DNA of 64,000 bases from G963701675 sp963701675 (GTDB lineage: Bacteria > Planctomycetota > Planctomycetia > Gemmatales > Gemmataceae), in contig OY969623.1 of assembly GCA_963701675.1 (NCBI GenBank), forward strand, positions 4,464,001-4,528,000, read 5' to 3'. Within the stretch, counting starts at the first letter, position 1. Each line of letters starts with the position of its first letter. The notes under the pieces are model-generated. The model saw only the letters and a program-made list of their open reading frames with translations, had not been told where the DNA came from and made no database searches. The position numbers were made by a program, and so were the translations under genes. Shown piece after piece: positions 44,882 through 53,990 of the stretch.

Positions 44882-45865
44882 ATGTTCAGCCTTTTTACCC
44901 CGGAGCTAAGCCGAATCGACCAACGAATCACTGGGGCGGCTCCAGACGAAATCCCCGCGCTCTTCCGCCATATTCCGCTCGATGCGTTCGGCAAATTGTT
45001 ACTAGACGTGCCAGGGGAGTTTCCCAACATCCGCTCGTATCTACCAAGAATGCCCGCGAATGAAGTCCAACATACCTGGACCGGGAATCACGGCGAAGCA
45101 CTTCTCGTTCAGTCGGTCGCCTTTGTCGAATCACTCCTTGGCAATTACCAGAGCATGACCGGGCGTGCCGTCGAGAACGCAAAGATTCTCGACTACGGTT
45201 GCGGCTGGGGACGGCTGCTCCGTTTGCTGAGCAAGTACGTTTCGCACGATCGCCTCTTTGGCGTCGATCCGTGGGATCAATCGATCGCCAAATGCAGAGA
45301 GTGCGGCGTGAAAGGAAACCTTGCGCAATCGGACTACGTGCCCCGTTCGTTGCCGTTCCAGGAAAAGTTTAATTTGATCTTCGCCTTCTCCGTTTTTACT
45401 CATCTGAGTGAAAAGACCGCGCTCGTGGTGCAGAATACGCTCCGCGATCATCTTGCGGACGACGGGTTGTTGGCCATCACCGTTCGGCCGAAAGAGTACT
45501 GGCGCGTTCATGAAAATGGCCGGCTTGCCGGTCGCATGATCCCGCGGCATGAGCGCACCGGTTATGCATTCGTTCCACATAATCTTCCGCCCATCGACGG
45601 AGAGATTACCTACGGCGATAGTTCCATGACGCTCGAATACATCCGAGGGCGATGGAAACGATGGTCGATTGCGGCCATCGACTGGAACATGATCGACCCG
45701 TTTCAACTCATTCTCTTCTTGCGACCTACCACGAAACCCGTGACATCGGACGGCGCAACGGGGGAGAATGCCGGCGAATCCACAGTTCGACCATCTCCGT
45801 TCCGGTCGTTGTCGCGTGTTCGTGACCGACTGGTGCGAACGCTCACCGGCACGCCGGCATCTTGA
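44882..45865 (+). CDS. Class I SAM-dependent methyltransferase
   Basis: 327 residues. Motif I KILDYGCGWGRLLRLLSKYV, motif II/III LFGVDPWDQSI, then FNLIFAFSVFTHLSEK and a final acidic and aromatic stretch. The last 60 residues are a low-complexity tail. Likely modifies a small molecule or lipid. Position after an HNH gene does not make it a modification enzyme, because the gene is in the opposite orientation. A strong terminator follows. Confidence 0.85.
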   Translation: MFSLFTPELSRIDQRITGAAPDEIPALFRHIPLDAFGKLLLDVPGEFPNIRSYLPRMPANEVQHTWTGNHGEALLVQSVAFVESLLGNYQSMTGRAVENAKILDYGCGWGRLLRLLSKYVSHDRLFGVDPWDQSIAKCRECGVKGNLAQSDYVPRSLPFQEKFNLIFAFSVFTHLSEKTALVVQNTLRDHLADDGLLAITVRPKEYWRVHENGRLAGRMIPRHERTGYAFVPHNLPPIDGEITYGDSSMTLEYIRGRWKRWSIAAIDWNMIDPFQLILFLRPTTKPVTSDGATGENAGESTVRPSPFRSLSRVRDRLVRTLTGTPAS

Positions 45866-45907
45866 CGGAAGTCACCACGACCACTAGATTTTGCGAGGGA
45901 AATCACT

Positions 45908-45940
45908 GCCCCAGGACCTGGCGGTCCTTGGGCATTTTTT
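45908..45940 (+). terminator. Intrinsic terminator after the methyltransferase gene
   Basis: GC-rich hairpin (GCCCCAGGACC and GGTCCTTGGGC arms around a 4-base loop), followed immediately by ATTTTTT. It ends transcription of the methyltransferase before purA. Confidence 0.85.
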
Positions 45941-46004
45941 ATGGGCATTTCAATCCGGAGCACTCGCCGTCTCGCGTTCGAGTTACGTCCGGGGTGGGTA
46001 ATAC

Positions 46005-47293
46005 ATGCCGTCCACTTGCGTCGTCGGCTTGCAATGGGGCGACGAGGCCAAAGGCAAAATCGTTGACCTGTTGGCGGATGAGCACGATTTCGTCGTCCGC
46101 TACAACGGTGGGGCCAACGCTGGTCATACCGTGGTTCACGACGGCCGAGCCTTCAAGTTTTCTCTCCTTCCAACGGGTATCCTCAAACCGCGAGTTCGAG
46201 CGGTGATCGGCAACGGAGTCGTCGTCTATCCACCGCGCTTTCTCGAAGAAGTCGCCGATTTGCGGGCGGCGGGAGTCGCCATCGGCGAAAACCTCGTGGT
46301 GAGCAACCACGCCCATGTCATCTTTCCGTATCACTTGGAGGAAGAGAAGCTCAGCGAGCAGTCCGGGGACGGCAGTATCGGCACCACGGGCCGCGGGATC
46401 GGGCCCTGTTATCAGGATAAGGCAGGGCGAACCTGCGGCATCCGCATCGAGGAACTCCTCCACCCGGACCACCTTCGTGGCCGTCTTCATTCAATCGTTG
46501 ACCGCAAGAATCGATTGCTCCGAAGCTATGGGTCCAACGCACGGAACTTCGATGCGGATGCGATTTGCGATGAGTACCTCGACTATGCCGAGAAAATGCG
46601 GCCACACATTACCGACACCGGTCGCTTGCTCCGACACGAACTCCGCAAAGGCAAATGCATCCTATTTGAAGCCGCACAGGGAAGCCTTCTCGACGTGGAT
46701 CATGGCACGTATCCCTATGTGACAAGTTCGAACAGTTCAACGGCGGGTGTTTGGAGCGGATCGGGCGTGCCGGCGCGGAACCTGGCGCGGGTAGTCGGCG
46801 TCATCAAGGCGTATACGACTCGCGTTGGGCGGGGCCCATTTCCCACGGAGTTGAATGACGGCCCCGACGGTATGGGAGAACGCATTCGACAGGCGGGGAA
46901 GGAATTCGGCACGGTCACAGGGCGCCGCGCCGATGTGGCTGGTTCGATGCGGTCGCCGTTCGTTATACAGCTGATCTTGCCGGCGCCGACGAATTAGCCG
47001 TGATGTTGCTCGATGTTCTGAGCGTGCCCGATGAGATTTCCATTTGCACATCGTATGTGTTGGAAGGTGGAAGAACCGATGACTTCCCCAGTGACTCATT
47101 CCTGCTAGAGCGTTGCCGGCCCGTTTGTGAGACAATGCCGGGGTGGCGCGCCGATCTATCAAAGTGTCGAAAGGTCACCGATCTGCCCGCCGCGGCGCGA
47201 AGCTATGTGGACCGATTACAGGAGCTCATTGGCTTGCCGGTCAGGATTGTCTCGGTGGGCCCGGACCGGGAGCAGACGTTGACATTAGAATAG
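46005..47293 (+). CDS. purA: Adenylosuccinate synthase, frameshifted near its 3' end
   Basis: Catalyses IMP + Asp + GTP to adenylosuccinate. The N-terminal part (46005-46920) has CVVGLQWGDEAKGKIVDLLAD, GGANAGHTVVHDG and GDGSIGTTGRGIGPCYQDKA, all intact. At about 46920 the frame shifts by -1: the family-conserved RCGWFDAVAVRYTAELTGA and VMLLDVLSVPDEI continue in the next frame to 47293. Fusing the two gives normal length (about 429). A missing C in a C-run (GCGCCGCGCC) would explain it. Without correction the first frame ends at 46997. Because PurA is usually essential, an assembly error is likely. Confidence 0.9.
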
Positions 47294-47338
47294 GAGCAAC
47301 GCGAACGGGTTTGGATTGATCAACCTTTGGGGATAATG

Positions 47339-47566
47339 ATGCCACAACTAAACGTAATCGCCTTCGGGAACACAGGCGCTGTTGTTATTCCCCCGGAACT
47401 ACTCGCATCCATGGGACTACGAATTGGCGATACGGTAGACGCCGCAGTGGCCGACAATCACCTTATCTTGCGCCCTGCAGATGACGCCGCTCGTCGTGAA
47501 TTGTTCGAGGGCATTGTCAAGGACTTGCTCGTGCGTCGTCGGGAAGCCTACCAGCGTTTAGCGTAG
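47339..47566 (+). CDS. AbrB/MazE-type antitoxin
   Basis: About 75 residues starting MPQLNVIAFGNTGAVVIPPELL..., a SpoVT-AbrB-type swapped-hairpin DNA-binding fold (GNTGAVVIPPELLASMGLRIGDTVDAAVADNHLILRP). A helical tail follows (RRELFEGIVKDLLVRRREAYQRLA). It precedes a Doc toxin by 13 bases, so it is the cognate antitoxin and operon repressor. Confidence 0.82.
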   Translation: MPQLNVIAFGNTGAVVIPPELLASMGLRIGDTVDAAVADNHLILRPADDAARRELFEGIVKDLLVRRREAYQRLA

Positions 47567-47579
47567 TGCAGAAACGTCC

Positions 47580-47936
47580 ATGCTCTTTCCTCGCAAAGAA
47601 GAGGTCCTTGAACTTCATCGCCGCATACTTGAAGACACCGGAGGATTGGCGGGTGTCCGCGATGAAGGAATATTGGATTCTGCGTTAGTTGCCGCGGCAA
47701 ATCTCTCCGTTTGCGCGGCCACCTATGCCTACCACTTGACCAAGAACCATCCGTTCGCGGATGGCAACAAACGGATTGGCGCCGCGGTTGCGGAAGCGTT
47801 TCTCAATATGAACGGCGCATCCTTGCTTGCTACGAATGATGAGATTGTGGAAATGTTCCTTGGAATTGCTGACGGATCCGTTTCACGGGAAGCTGTCGAA
47901 GAAGCATTTGGGCAATGGGTGCGACTGCAAAACTAG
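47580..47936 (+). CDS. doc: Doc-family toxin (Fic fold)
   Basis: 118 residues. The Fic/Doc active motif HPFADGNKRIGAAVAEAFL is intact (His, and the DGNKR phosphate loop). Doc toxins phosphorylate EF-Tu. The N-terminus FPRKEEVLELHRRILEDTGG is also typical. The gene sits in a two-gene type II toxin-antitoxin module with the AbrB-type protein upstream, just before uppS. Confidence 0.88.
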   Translation: MLFPRKEEVLELHRRILEDTGGLAGVRDEGILDSALVAAANLSVCAATYAYHLTKNHPFADGNKRIGAAVAEAFLNMNGASLLATNDEIVEMFLGIADGSVSREAVEEAFGQWVRLQN

Positions 47937-47962
47937 GCCATCGTGACTGCCGGGAGTAACGC

Positions 47963-48718
47963 GTGGACCGCGACACCCTTGCCCGCCTCGCCGCTGCCGG
48001 ACTCGATACAGCGCGGATGCCGCGCCATGTGGCGATTATCATGGACGGTAACGGCCGGTGGGCCAATCAACGCGGTTTACCGCGCGTCGAAGGACACTTG
48101 CGAGGCGTGCAAAGTGTGCGCTCCACCATCGAGGAAGGTTGCCGGCTCGGATTAGGGCAGCTAACGCTCTATTGCTTGAGTGTCGAGAATTTCAAGCGGC
48201 CACAATCCGAACTCGATTTTCTCATGCAACTGCTTCATCAGTATCTGCTGGCGGAGCGCGCGGAGATCATGGAGCAGAATATTCGCTTCACCACCATCGG
48301 TCGACGCGAAGGAATGCCCGATGAAGTCCTGCACGAGATCGACGAAAACGTGCGCATGAGCCAGGCAAATGCCGGTATGGTGCTCTGCCTCGCCATCAAC
48401 TACGGTGGGCGTACTGAAATCGTCGATGCCGTACGTAAACTTGTGAATGAAGTCAAAGCCGGCCGGCTCGATCCCAAAGGAATCGGTGAAGAAGAATTAA
48501 GTAACGCCCTTTATACCGCAGGAATGCCCGATCCGGATCTGCTAATCCGCACGGCCGGGGAGATGCGCGTTAGCAACTACTTGTTGTGGCAAATCTCCTA
48601 CGCGGAGTTGTGGGTTACCGAAAAGTGCTGGCCCGATTTCGACAGCGCGACGTTTCACGATGCGTTGCGTGACTTCGGCCGTCGCGAACGCCGATTCGGC
48701 GGCCTTTCCGAAGAATGA
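47963..48718 (+). CDS. uppS: Isoprenyl transferase (undecaprenyl pyrophosphate synthase type)
   Basis: 251 residues starting with GTG. Signatures: RHVAIIMDGNGRWANQRG (catalytic Asp in the first motif), LTLYCLSVENFKRP, and DPDLLIRTAGEMRVSNYLLWQISYAELW. It synthesises the C55 lipid carrier for envelope polymers. Followed by cdsA, as usual in bacteria. Confidence 0.95.
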   Translation: MDRDTLARLAAAGLDTARMPRHVAIIMDGNGRWANQRGLPRVEGHLRGVQSVRSTIEEGCRLGLGQLTLYCLSVENFKRPQSELDFLMQLLHQYLLAERAEIMEQNIRFTTIGRREGMPDEVLHEIDENVRMSQANAGMVLCLAINYGGRTEIVDAVRKLVNEVKAGRLDPKGIGEEELSNALYTAGMPDPDLLIRTAGEMRVSNYLLWQISYAELWVTEKCWPDFDSATFHDALRDFGRRERRFGGLSEE

Positions 48719-48751
48719 AATGACTTGCCGTTTGGCACGCTGGTGAAATAG

Positions 48752-49633
48752 ATGCTGCGAACTCGCCTGTGGATGGGCGCCGTACTGATCGCGTTGGCCG
48801 TCGGCGTGCTCGTCATCGATCAGATGTGGGCGCCGTATTACCCGTTTCTCTTCGTCTTGATCTTGATGCTCTCGGAGTTGGCGTGCGTCGAACTCGTGCA
48901 CCTGCTGCCCACGGCCCGCCGTCCGCCGATTTCGCTGTGTGTTACCGGCGTAGCCGCATTGGTCGTCGCCAACTGGATTTCCCATGTTCCCGCAACCGCT
49001 GCTTGGGTCAGCCATAACGCGTGGTTTGGCATCGCCGTCACACTGGCTGCATATGTGTTGGCCGTATTCATCGTCGAAATGGCGACTTTCGACCATCCGG
49101 GCGACGCCGTACCGCGAATGGCCGCGGCGATCCTGGTAGTTTCCTACTTGGGTGTCTTACCCAGTTTCTTTGTTCAACTTCGCTGGCAAAACCTGAGACC
49201 GGACGCTATAGGGTCGGCCGCTGTTCCAGGGAGCACAGTGGCTCTCGCCCTGGCGATATTCGTACCGAAATGTTGCGATATAGGCGCATACTTCACCGGC
49301 CGCCTGTTGGGCCGTCATCCAATGGCTCCCGTGCTCAGCCCGAAGAAGACGTGGGAAGGCGCGGCCGGCGGGCTGGTCGCCGCGGCGCTGGCTGCAGTGG
49401 GAATCAACCGCATCGCGCCAGTGTTGCCGAACGTCGCTGCCGAAGTTGGCTTTGGGCTGACGATGGGCTTCTCGGGGATGGTAGGCGACCTGGCGGAGTC
49501 GCTCATCAAACGCGACTTGCAGACGAAAGATGCGTCTCAGACGGTGCCCGGTTTCGGCGGCGTGCTCGATGTGGTGGACGCGATTTTGTTTGCCGCCCCG
49601 GTGGCATATCTTTGGCTGGCAGTACAACCATGA
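48752..49633 (+). CDS. cdsA: Phosphatidate cytidylyltransferase
   Basis: 293 residues, about eight hydrophobic spans. Late signature SLIKRDLQTKDASQTVPGFGGVLDVVDAILFAAP corresponds to the CdsA catalytic region S-x(3)-KR-x(3)-KD...PGHGG...D-x(3)-D, here with Phe for the usual His in the PGHGG part. It makes CDP-diacylglycerol. The gene overlaps phoH by 4 bases (ATGA), an unusual neighbour. Confidence 0.9.
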   Translation: MLRTRLWMGAVLIALAVGVLVIDQMWAPYYPFLFVLILMLSELACVELVHLLPTARRPPISLCVTGVAALVVANWISHVPATAAWVSHNAWFGIAVTLAAYVLAVFIVEMATFDHPGDAVPRMAAAILVVSYLGVLPSFFVQLRWQNLRPDAIGSAAVPGSTVALALAIFVPKCCDIGAYFTGRLLGRHPMAPVLSPKKTWEGAAGGLVAAALAAVGINRIAPVLPNVAAEVGFGLTMGFSGMVGDLAESLIKRDLQTKDASQTVPGFGGVLDVVDAILFAAPVAYLWLAVQP

Positions 49634-50583
49634 GCGAAGCAACCATTACCCTCGACGATTCCGATGAGGCCGTGCTGCTCTTCGGCACCCGCGACCAGAA
49701 TCTGCGCGCCATCCGCGAGGCGCTGGGAGTGAAATTGATCGCGCGCGGCGACACGGTACAAATCGAAGGCGACGACGAACCCGTTAGCCAGGCGGAAAGG
49801 GTCTTCGAGCAATTACGGCAACTGGCGCGGCGTCAAGGAAAGGTCACGCCGGCAGATGTGCGCACCATTCTCGATGTCATCCAGCACGGCGGCGAACAAC
49901 TCGGGCCGCAAACGCTGACATCGAAGGAAGGCGGCCGACGTGTCCGCCCTCGTACCGACGGTCAAGCCCGCTATGTACGGGCCATGCAGGACCACGACAT
50001 GACGTTTTGCGTCGGTCCTGCCGGTACCGGTAAGACCTATCTCGCCGTTGGCATGGCGGTCAACCTGCTGCGGGGCGGGCAAGTAAAGAAAATCGTTCTC
50101 GTTCGTCCCGCTGTCGAAGCTGGCGAGCGACTCGGATTTCTTCCGGGAGACATTGTCGCGAAGGTGAACCCCTATCTTCGGCCGTTGTTCGATGCGCTCA
50201 ATGACATGCTCGAATCCGAGCAGGTCAAACGCTACATGGACAATGATATCATCGAGATCGTGCCGCTGGCCTTCATGCGGGGCCGAACTCTCAATCAAGC
50301 GGTCATCATTCTCGACGAAGGCCAGAATGCGACCGTGCCCCAAATGAAGATGTTCCTCACCCGCATGGGAACGGGATCCAAGATCATCGTCACCGGCGAC
50401 GTCACCCAAGTCGATTTGCCCAGACAGATGCGCAATGGAATGCTGGACGCCATTCACCGCTTTCGCAACCTCGATGAAATCGCCGTCGTCTATTTGGACG
50501 AGCATGACATCGTCCGCCACCCCTTGGTGCAGCGGATCGTAAGGGCCTACGAAGAGGAAAGGCCGAGACGGAAAAAGGAGTAA
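49630..50583 (+). CDS. phoH: PhoH-family ATPase
   Basis: 317 residues from the ATG at 49630; the longer frame from 49021 is a shadow of cdsA. N-terminal KH-like part, then Walker A FCVGPAGTGKTYLAVGMA near residue 128, Walker B AVIILDEGQNATVPQMKMFLTRMG and the sensor VTGDVTQVDLP. PhoH2/YbeZ-type proteins work with YbeY in RNA and ribosome quality control. Here it precedes the pgpH gene, and ybeY is not found next to them. Confidence 0.92.
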   Translation: MSEATITLDDSDEAVLLFGTRDQNLRAIREALGVKLIARGDTVQIEGDDEPVSQAERVFEQLRQLARRQGKVTPADVRTILDVIQHGGEQLGPQTLTSKEGGRRVRPRTDGQARYVRAMQDHDMTFCVGPAGTGKTYLAVGMAVNLLRGGQVKKIVLVRPAVEAGERLGFLPGDIVAKVNPYLRPLFDALNDMLESEQVKRYMDNDIIEIVPLAFMRGRTLNQAVIILDEGQNATVPQMKMFLTRMGTGSKIIVTGDVTQVDLPRQMRNGMLDAIHRFRNLDEIAVVYLDEHDIVRHPLVQRIVRAYEEERPRRKKE

Positions 50584-50586
50584 GAA

Positions 50587-50656
50587 CGGAATTCAGAATT
50601 CAGAATTCAGAATTCAGAATGTGTTAGTTCTGAATTCTGAATTCTGAATTCTGGAT
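50587..50656. repeat. Heptamer tandem array, inverted (GAATTCA)
   Basis: Left arm about four units of GAATTCA, a short spacer, and an inverted right arm of TGAATTC units. It exactly fills the gap between phoH and pgpH and would form a near-perfect long hairpin. Confidence 0.88.
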
Positions 50657-50665
50657 TCTCCTCGT

Positions 50666-52435
50666 ATGTTTGGCTCCATCAAGAGGCATGCGCGGCTGGG
50701 CCAGTGGGATGGCCGGACGCGTTCTTCTCGTAGTGATGAACCGGTGCTGCCGCGACTTTGGCAACGGCCCGTGATGGTCCGGCTGGCATTGGTGCTAATC
50801 ACGTCGTGCATCGTCACGCTGTTGGTGTGGGCGTCGGGTGAGCCGTTTCCTTATCGAACGGGAGAGATTCACCCGAGCGATTTGCGAGTTCGGGTCTACT
50901 TCGAGACGATTAACCAGCCCCAGACAGAACTCCGTCGCGAAGAGGCCATTAAGAGCTCGCCGCACCAGGAACGCCGCGACCCGACAGCCCGCGAGGAGAT
51001 CCGCCGGGCCGTGCCCCCAGTCGTGGAGAAATATCCGCCCGGAATGCCGTTGGTCTACCGCGGTCAAGCCATTACCGACAAGCAACTCCCGCTCCTCAAG
51101 GAAGAACACAAGGCCTACCGGCGTAGCCTGACGACAGGGGCGCAACTGCGCCGTGGCCTGGCGCTGTTCTGCGTGATCAGCCTTTTGGCGGCCGTGGTTG
51201 TGCTCTACGTCTCTCGATTTCAACCGGCATTGGCCCAAAGTTTGCCGAAGATCGGCGCCATCTGCGCACTCGTGATCACGACGATTCTCTTAGGGCTGCT
51301 CCTGAGTAAGGCGCCGTGGTACGCCGTGTTGATTCCGCTGACAACGACGGCGATGATCTTGACCATCGTCTACAATCCACAATTCGCGTTACTCATGTCG
51401 TTCAGTCTGTCCCTGGCCACGACCGTGGCTCTTGGAACCGGACTTCCGCATTTGCTGATTCAGATGGGCGGCCTGGCCACGGCGGTGCTGAACCTCGGCA
51501 CGGTCCGGACACGGACGAAACTAGTCACCGTCGCGGCCGGCGCCGGGGCAGGGTTCTTCGCCATGACGTTCGCCACCGGGCTGCTCTCCGGTCAAACGTT
51601 GAGCATGATGTTCATGGACGCCGGGCGAAATTTCCTCTGGGGCACGTTGGCGGGTTTCTTGCTCACGGGCGCACTTCCACTCGTGGAGCGCATCTTCGGC
51701 ATCGTCACCGACATTCGCTTGCTGGAGTTGGCCGACGGCAGCCACCCTTTACTTCAAGAGCTCGTGCGCCGAGCACCCGGCACCTATACGCACAGCATGA
51801 CCGTGGCCACGTTGGCCGAGCCGGCCGCAGAAGCTATCTCGGCCAATCCGTTGCTAGCGCGCGTCGGAAGCTACTTTCACGATATCGGCAAAATGCTGAA
51901 ACCGGGATACTTTGTCGAGAATCAAACGGGAGAGAATCGCCACGACACGTTGGAGCCCGCGCTGAGCACCCTCGTCATCATCGGTCATGTCAAAGACGGC
52001 GTCGCGCTTGCTCAACAGTATCGTTTACCGCGACCCGTCGTTGATTGCATCCAACAGCACCATGGCACGACGCTCGTCGAGTACTTCTATCACGAGGCCA
52101 TCCGGCTGCAAGAGGAAGCCGGGCACGGTTCGTGCGAACTGGAATCGACTTTCCGTTACCCGGGACCGAAACCACAGAACCGCGAGAATGGAATCGTGAT
52201 GCTCGCCGATGCCGTCGAAAGCGCGAGTCGTTCACTGTCGGAACCTACGCCAGGGAGCATACGAAAGCTCGTTCACGACCTCCTCATGAAGCGACTATTG
52301 GACGGTCAGTTTGAAGATTGCGGACTGACGTTAAGTGAGCTGCATCGAATCGAGGAAAGCTTGTGCAAGGGCCTGATCGCGGTCTACCACTCGCGCATTC
52401 GTTATCCCGAACCGGTCAAGAGCCGGGCGTCTTGA
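50666..52435 (+). CDS. 7TM-HD phosphodiesterase (PgpH-like)
   Basis: 589 residues. First span MVRLALVLITSCIVTLLVWAS, then an extracytoplasmic domain shorter than in Gram-positive PgpH, followed by about seven spans (from residue 170). The C-terminal HD domain has GTYTHSMTVATLAEPAAEA, YFHDIGKMLKPGYFVENQ (HD near residue 405) and IQQHHGTT. Such enzymes hydrolyse c-di-AMP, which controls osmolytes and envelope. The gene follows phoH, as in many genomes, but ybeY is absent downstream. Confidence 0.9.
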   Translation: MFGSIKRHARLGQWDGRTRSSRSDEPVLPRLWQRPVMVRLALVLITSCIVTLLVWASGEPFPYRTGEIHPSDLRVRVYFETINQPQTELRREEAIKSSPHQERRDPTAREEIRRAVPPVVEKYPPGMPLVYRGQAITDKQLPLLKEEHKAYRRSLTTGAQLRRGLALFCVISLLAAVVVLYVSRFQPALAQSLPKIGAICALVITTILLGLLLSKAPWYAVLIPLTTTAMILTIVYNPQFALLMSFSLSLATTVALGTGLPHLLIQMGGLATAVLNLGTVRTRTKLVTVAAGAGAGFFAMTFATGLLSGQTLSMMFMDAGRNFLWGTLAGFLLTGALPLVERIFGIVTDIRLLELADGSHPLLQELVRRAPGTYTHSMTVATLAEPAAEAISANPLLARVGSYFHDIGKMLKPGYFVENQTGENRHDTLEPALSTLVIIGHVKDGVALAQQYRLPRPVVDCIQQHHGTTLVEYFYHEAIRLQEEAGHGSCELESTFRYPGPKPQNRENGIVMLADAVESASRSLSEPTPGSIRKLVHDLLMKRLLDGQFEDCGLTLSELHRIEESLCKGLIAVYHSRIRYPEPVKSRAS

Positions 52436-52436
52436 A

Positions 52437-52467
52437 AACAAAAAAGGCCGGACACGATGGTCCGGCC
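52437..52467 (-). terminator. Intrinsic terminator of the Tyr-rich protein gene
   Basis: On the minus strand GGCCGGAC pairs with GTCCGGCC around a 6-base loop and is followed by a T6 tract. It serves the minus-strand gene at 52493. On the plus strand the stem may also slow readthrough after pgpH. Confidence 0.8.
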
Positions 52468-52492
52468 GAGTGGTCATTTGACAGCTATTTGT

Positions 52493-52831
52493 TTAGTACC
52501 AGCCGTAACGCCAACCGCGGTAGTAGACCGGTGCTCGGTAGTAATACGACGTGTAGGGAACATAGGGAGTGATCGCGGGGGCGGTGGGGTAGACGTACGC
52601 CGGGGCAGGATACGCGTAGGTCGGATAGTAGAAGCTGCTGCGATATACCGGCGGGGCGTAGTAGTACGACGAATAGGAGTACACAGGCGGCGCGTAATAG
52701 TAACTGCCGTAGTACGCGGGCCCACCATAGTAAGCTCGTGTCCGCCAGTCGGCACGTGCCTCGGACGCCGTCGCGCCGATTACGCCAAGACAAGCAATAC
52801 CCAGTACAGCGGTTAACAGGAACTTTCTCAC
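52493..52831 (-). CDS. Secreted Tyr/Pro-rich repeat protein
   Basis: 112 residues with a signal peptide (MRKFLLTAVLGIACLGVIGATASEARA). The mature part is a chain of Tyr-rich repeats (YYGGPAYYGSYYYAPPVYSYSSYYYAPPVYRSS...) with many Pro and Val. Short secreted Tyr-rich proteins of this kind are frequent in planctomycetes; function unknown, perhaps an envelope or matrix protein. Its own terminator follows. Confidence 0.78.
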   Translation of the reverse strand: MRKFLLTAVLGIACLGVIGATASEARADWRTRAYYGGPAYYGSYYYAPPVYSYSSYYYAPPVYRSSFYYPTYAYPAPAYVYPTAPAITPYVPYTSYYYRAPVYYRGWRYGWY

Positions 52832-53064
52832 GTTGCACCTCCGTTCATTTGAGACTCGGCGAGCCGGCGGCGATTACCGCAACCCCCCGCCCGCCTTACC
52901 GTTGGGGCACCTACTCAGCAACCCGTGCCGAGTGTGCTGAGTTTACTTACGAAGATCATTATATTTCTTGTAGCAAAATTGCCGATAAAATTGCCGATAC
53001 GACTTTTTGCCGTTAGAATTATTACTACCACTCGTCACGTCTGATCCCGTCGGGAGGCCGAACC

Positions 53065-53286
53065 ATGTTAACCAGTTATTTTCTGAAGTGCCCGCACCTC
53101 GGCTGCGATTGGCTCGGTAGTCTGCTTCCGCGGCGCGAAGGAAACGCCCTGCAGGGACTTACGTCGTCACCGTCGATGGTTACGTTTCAATGCCCACATT
53201 GTCGCGGCGAATGGCGCTGCCGGGTTGTCGGCGATGATGTCGTACCGGTCCACGTCGAAGCCGCCGCCGCCGTGACATCGGTGTAA
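53065..53286 (+). CDS. Zinc-ribbon small protein
   Basis: 73 residues. CPHLGCDWLGSLLPRREGN and FQCPHCRGEWRCRVVGDDVVP give two Cys pairs. The pattern LTSYFLKCPHxGCDWxGSLLP is shared by small planctomycete proteins. GGGAGG upstream. Role unknown; possibly regulatory. Confidence 0.7.
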   Translation: MLTSYFLKCPHLGCDWLGSLLPRREGNALQGLTSSPSMVTFQCPHCRGEWRCRVVGDDVVPVHVEAAAAVTSV

Positions 53287-53463
53287 CGCTCGTTCACTAA
53301 TGCCTGAAGCGTGTTCGCCGGACGGTGTCCGTGCTTGGCTATTCCATTCTCCCCTCCGAGCAATCGGCATTGATCTAGCCCACGTGGGCATTTCCGGTTC
53401 CGCCTCGACGCGGAATAGTGACGAACCTGTCGCAATGTCCTCTCGGTAGTGGCCTAATTTAAA

Positions 53464-53877
53464 TTAAAACCTTTCGTCGTCGTCACCGATTAGATTCGCA
53501 CCGAGTGCGGTGGCAACTCGGATTGCCTTGCCTAGTAGTTCCGGGTCTGGACTCCGGACAATAACGCAGTTTACATGAAACTGGAACAGCGGCCGTCCCT
53601 CGCATGCTCGAGCGAACTCTTCAGGAGTTCTTGAATCAACCATAGCCCGGTCAGTGTCCGGGCTGTACTTCGAGTGACCCGTCCATTCCCAATAGCCTTT
53701 TTGGTCAATCCTAAGCGGTTGTCCACCGGTTACCGGCATGAGATAGAAATGAGTAACGGGGCGTAACTCCGGATCATTGGCGACATATTCGAGCCAATCA
53801 GTTTCTGGAATGGGCGCGAGCTTCCTACAAGCGTTCCACCAGTGTTCCGCCCGTGTTAAGTAGACCGCGTGCTTCAC
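53464..53877 (-). CDS. Hypothetical protein
   Basis: 137 residues, start MKHAVYLTRAEHWWNACRKLAPIPETDWLEYVANDPELRPV. Aromatic-rich, with a middle segment GYWEWTGHSKYSPD and C-terminal ALGANLIGDDDERF. The layout resembles small uncharacterised immunity-like or ssDNA-independent proteins found near polymorphic systems, but no toxin adjoins it. No family assigned. Confidence 0.6.
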   Translation of the reverse strand: MKHAVYLTRAEHWWNACRKLAPIPETDWLEYVANDPELRPVTHFYLMPVTGGQPLRIDQKGYWEWTGHSKYSPDTDRAMVDSRTPEEFARACEGRPLFQFHVNCVIVRSPDPELLGKAIRVATALGANLIGDDDERF

Positions 53878-53990
53878 GTCATCCTTAGTTTGGTCATGTT
53901 AAGGAAAAATGACTATGTATCCAGCACTGTGTTATCAGTACCTGACGGAGTAATTGTGGAAGCAGAGGCCCAAAGGTGAAGGACGTGTCT

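Noticed and set aside
44719..45063. Plus-strand ORF before the methyltransferase
   Set aside because: Overlaps the start of the methyltransferase in another frame and has Arg/Pro-rich shadow composition.
49021..49629. Longer start for phoH
   Set aside because: The 49021 start overlaps almost all of the second half of cdsA. The ATG at 49630 overlaps the cdsA stop in the usual ATGA and leaves a normal-length PhoH.
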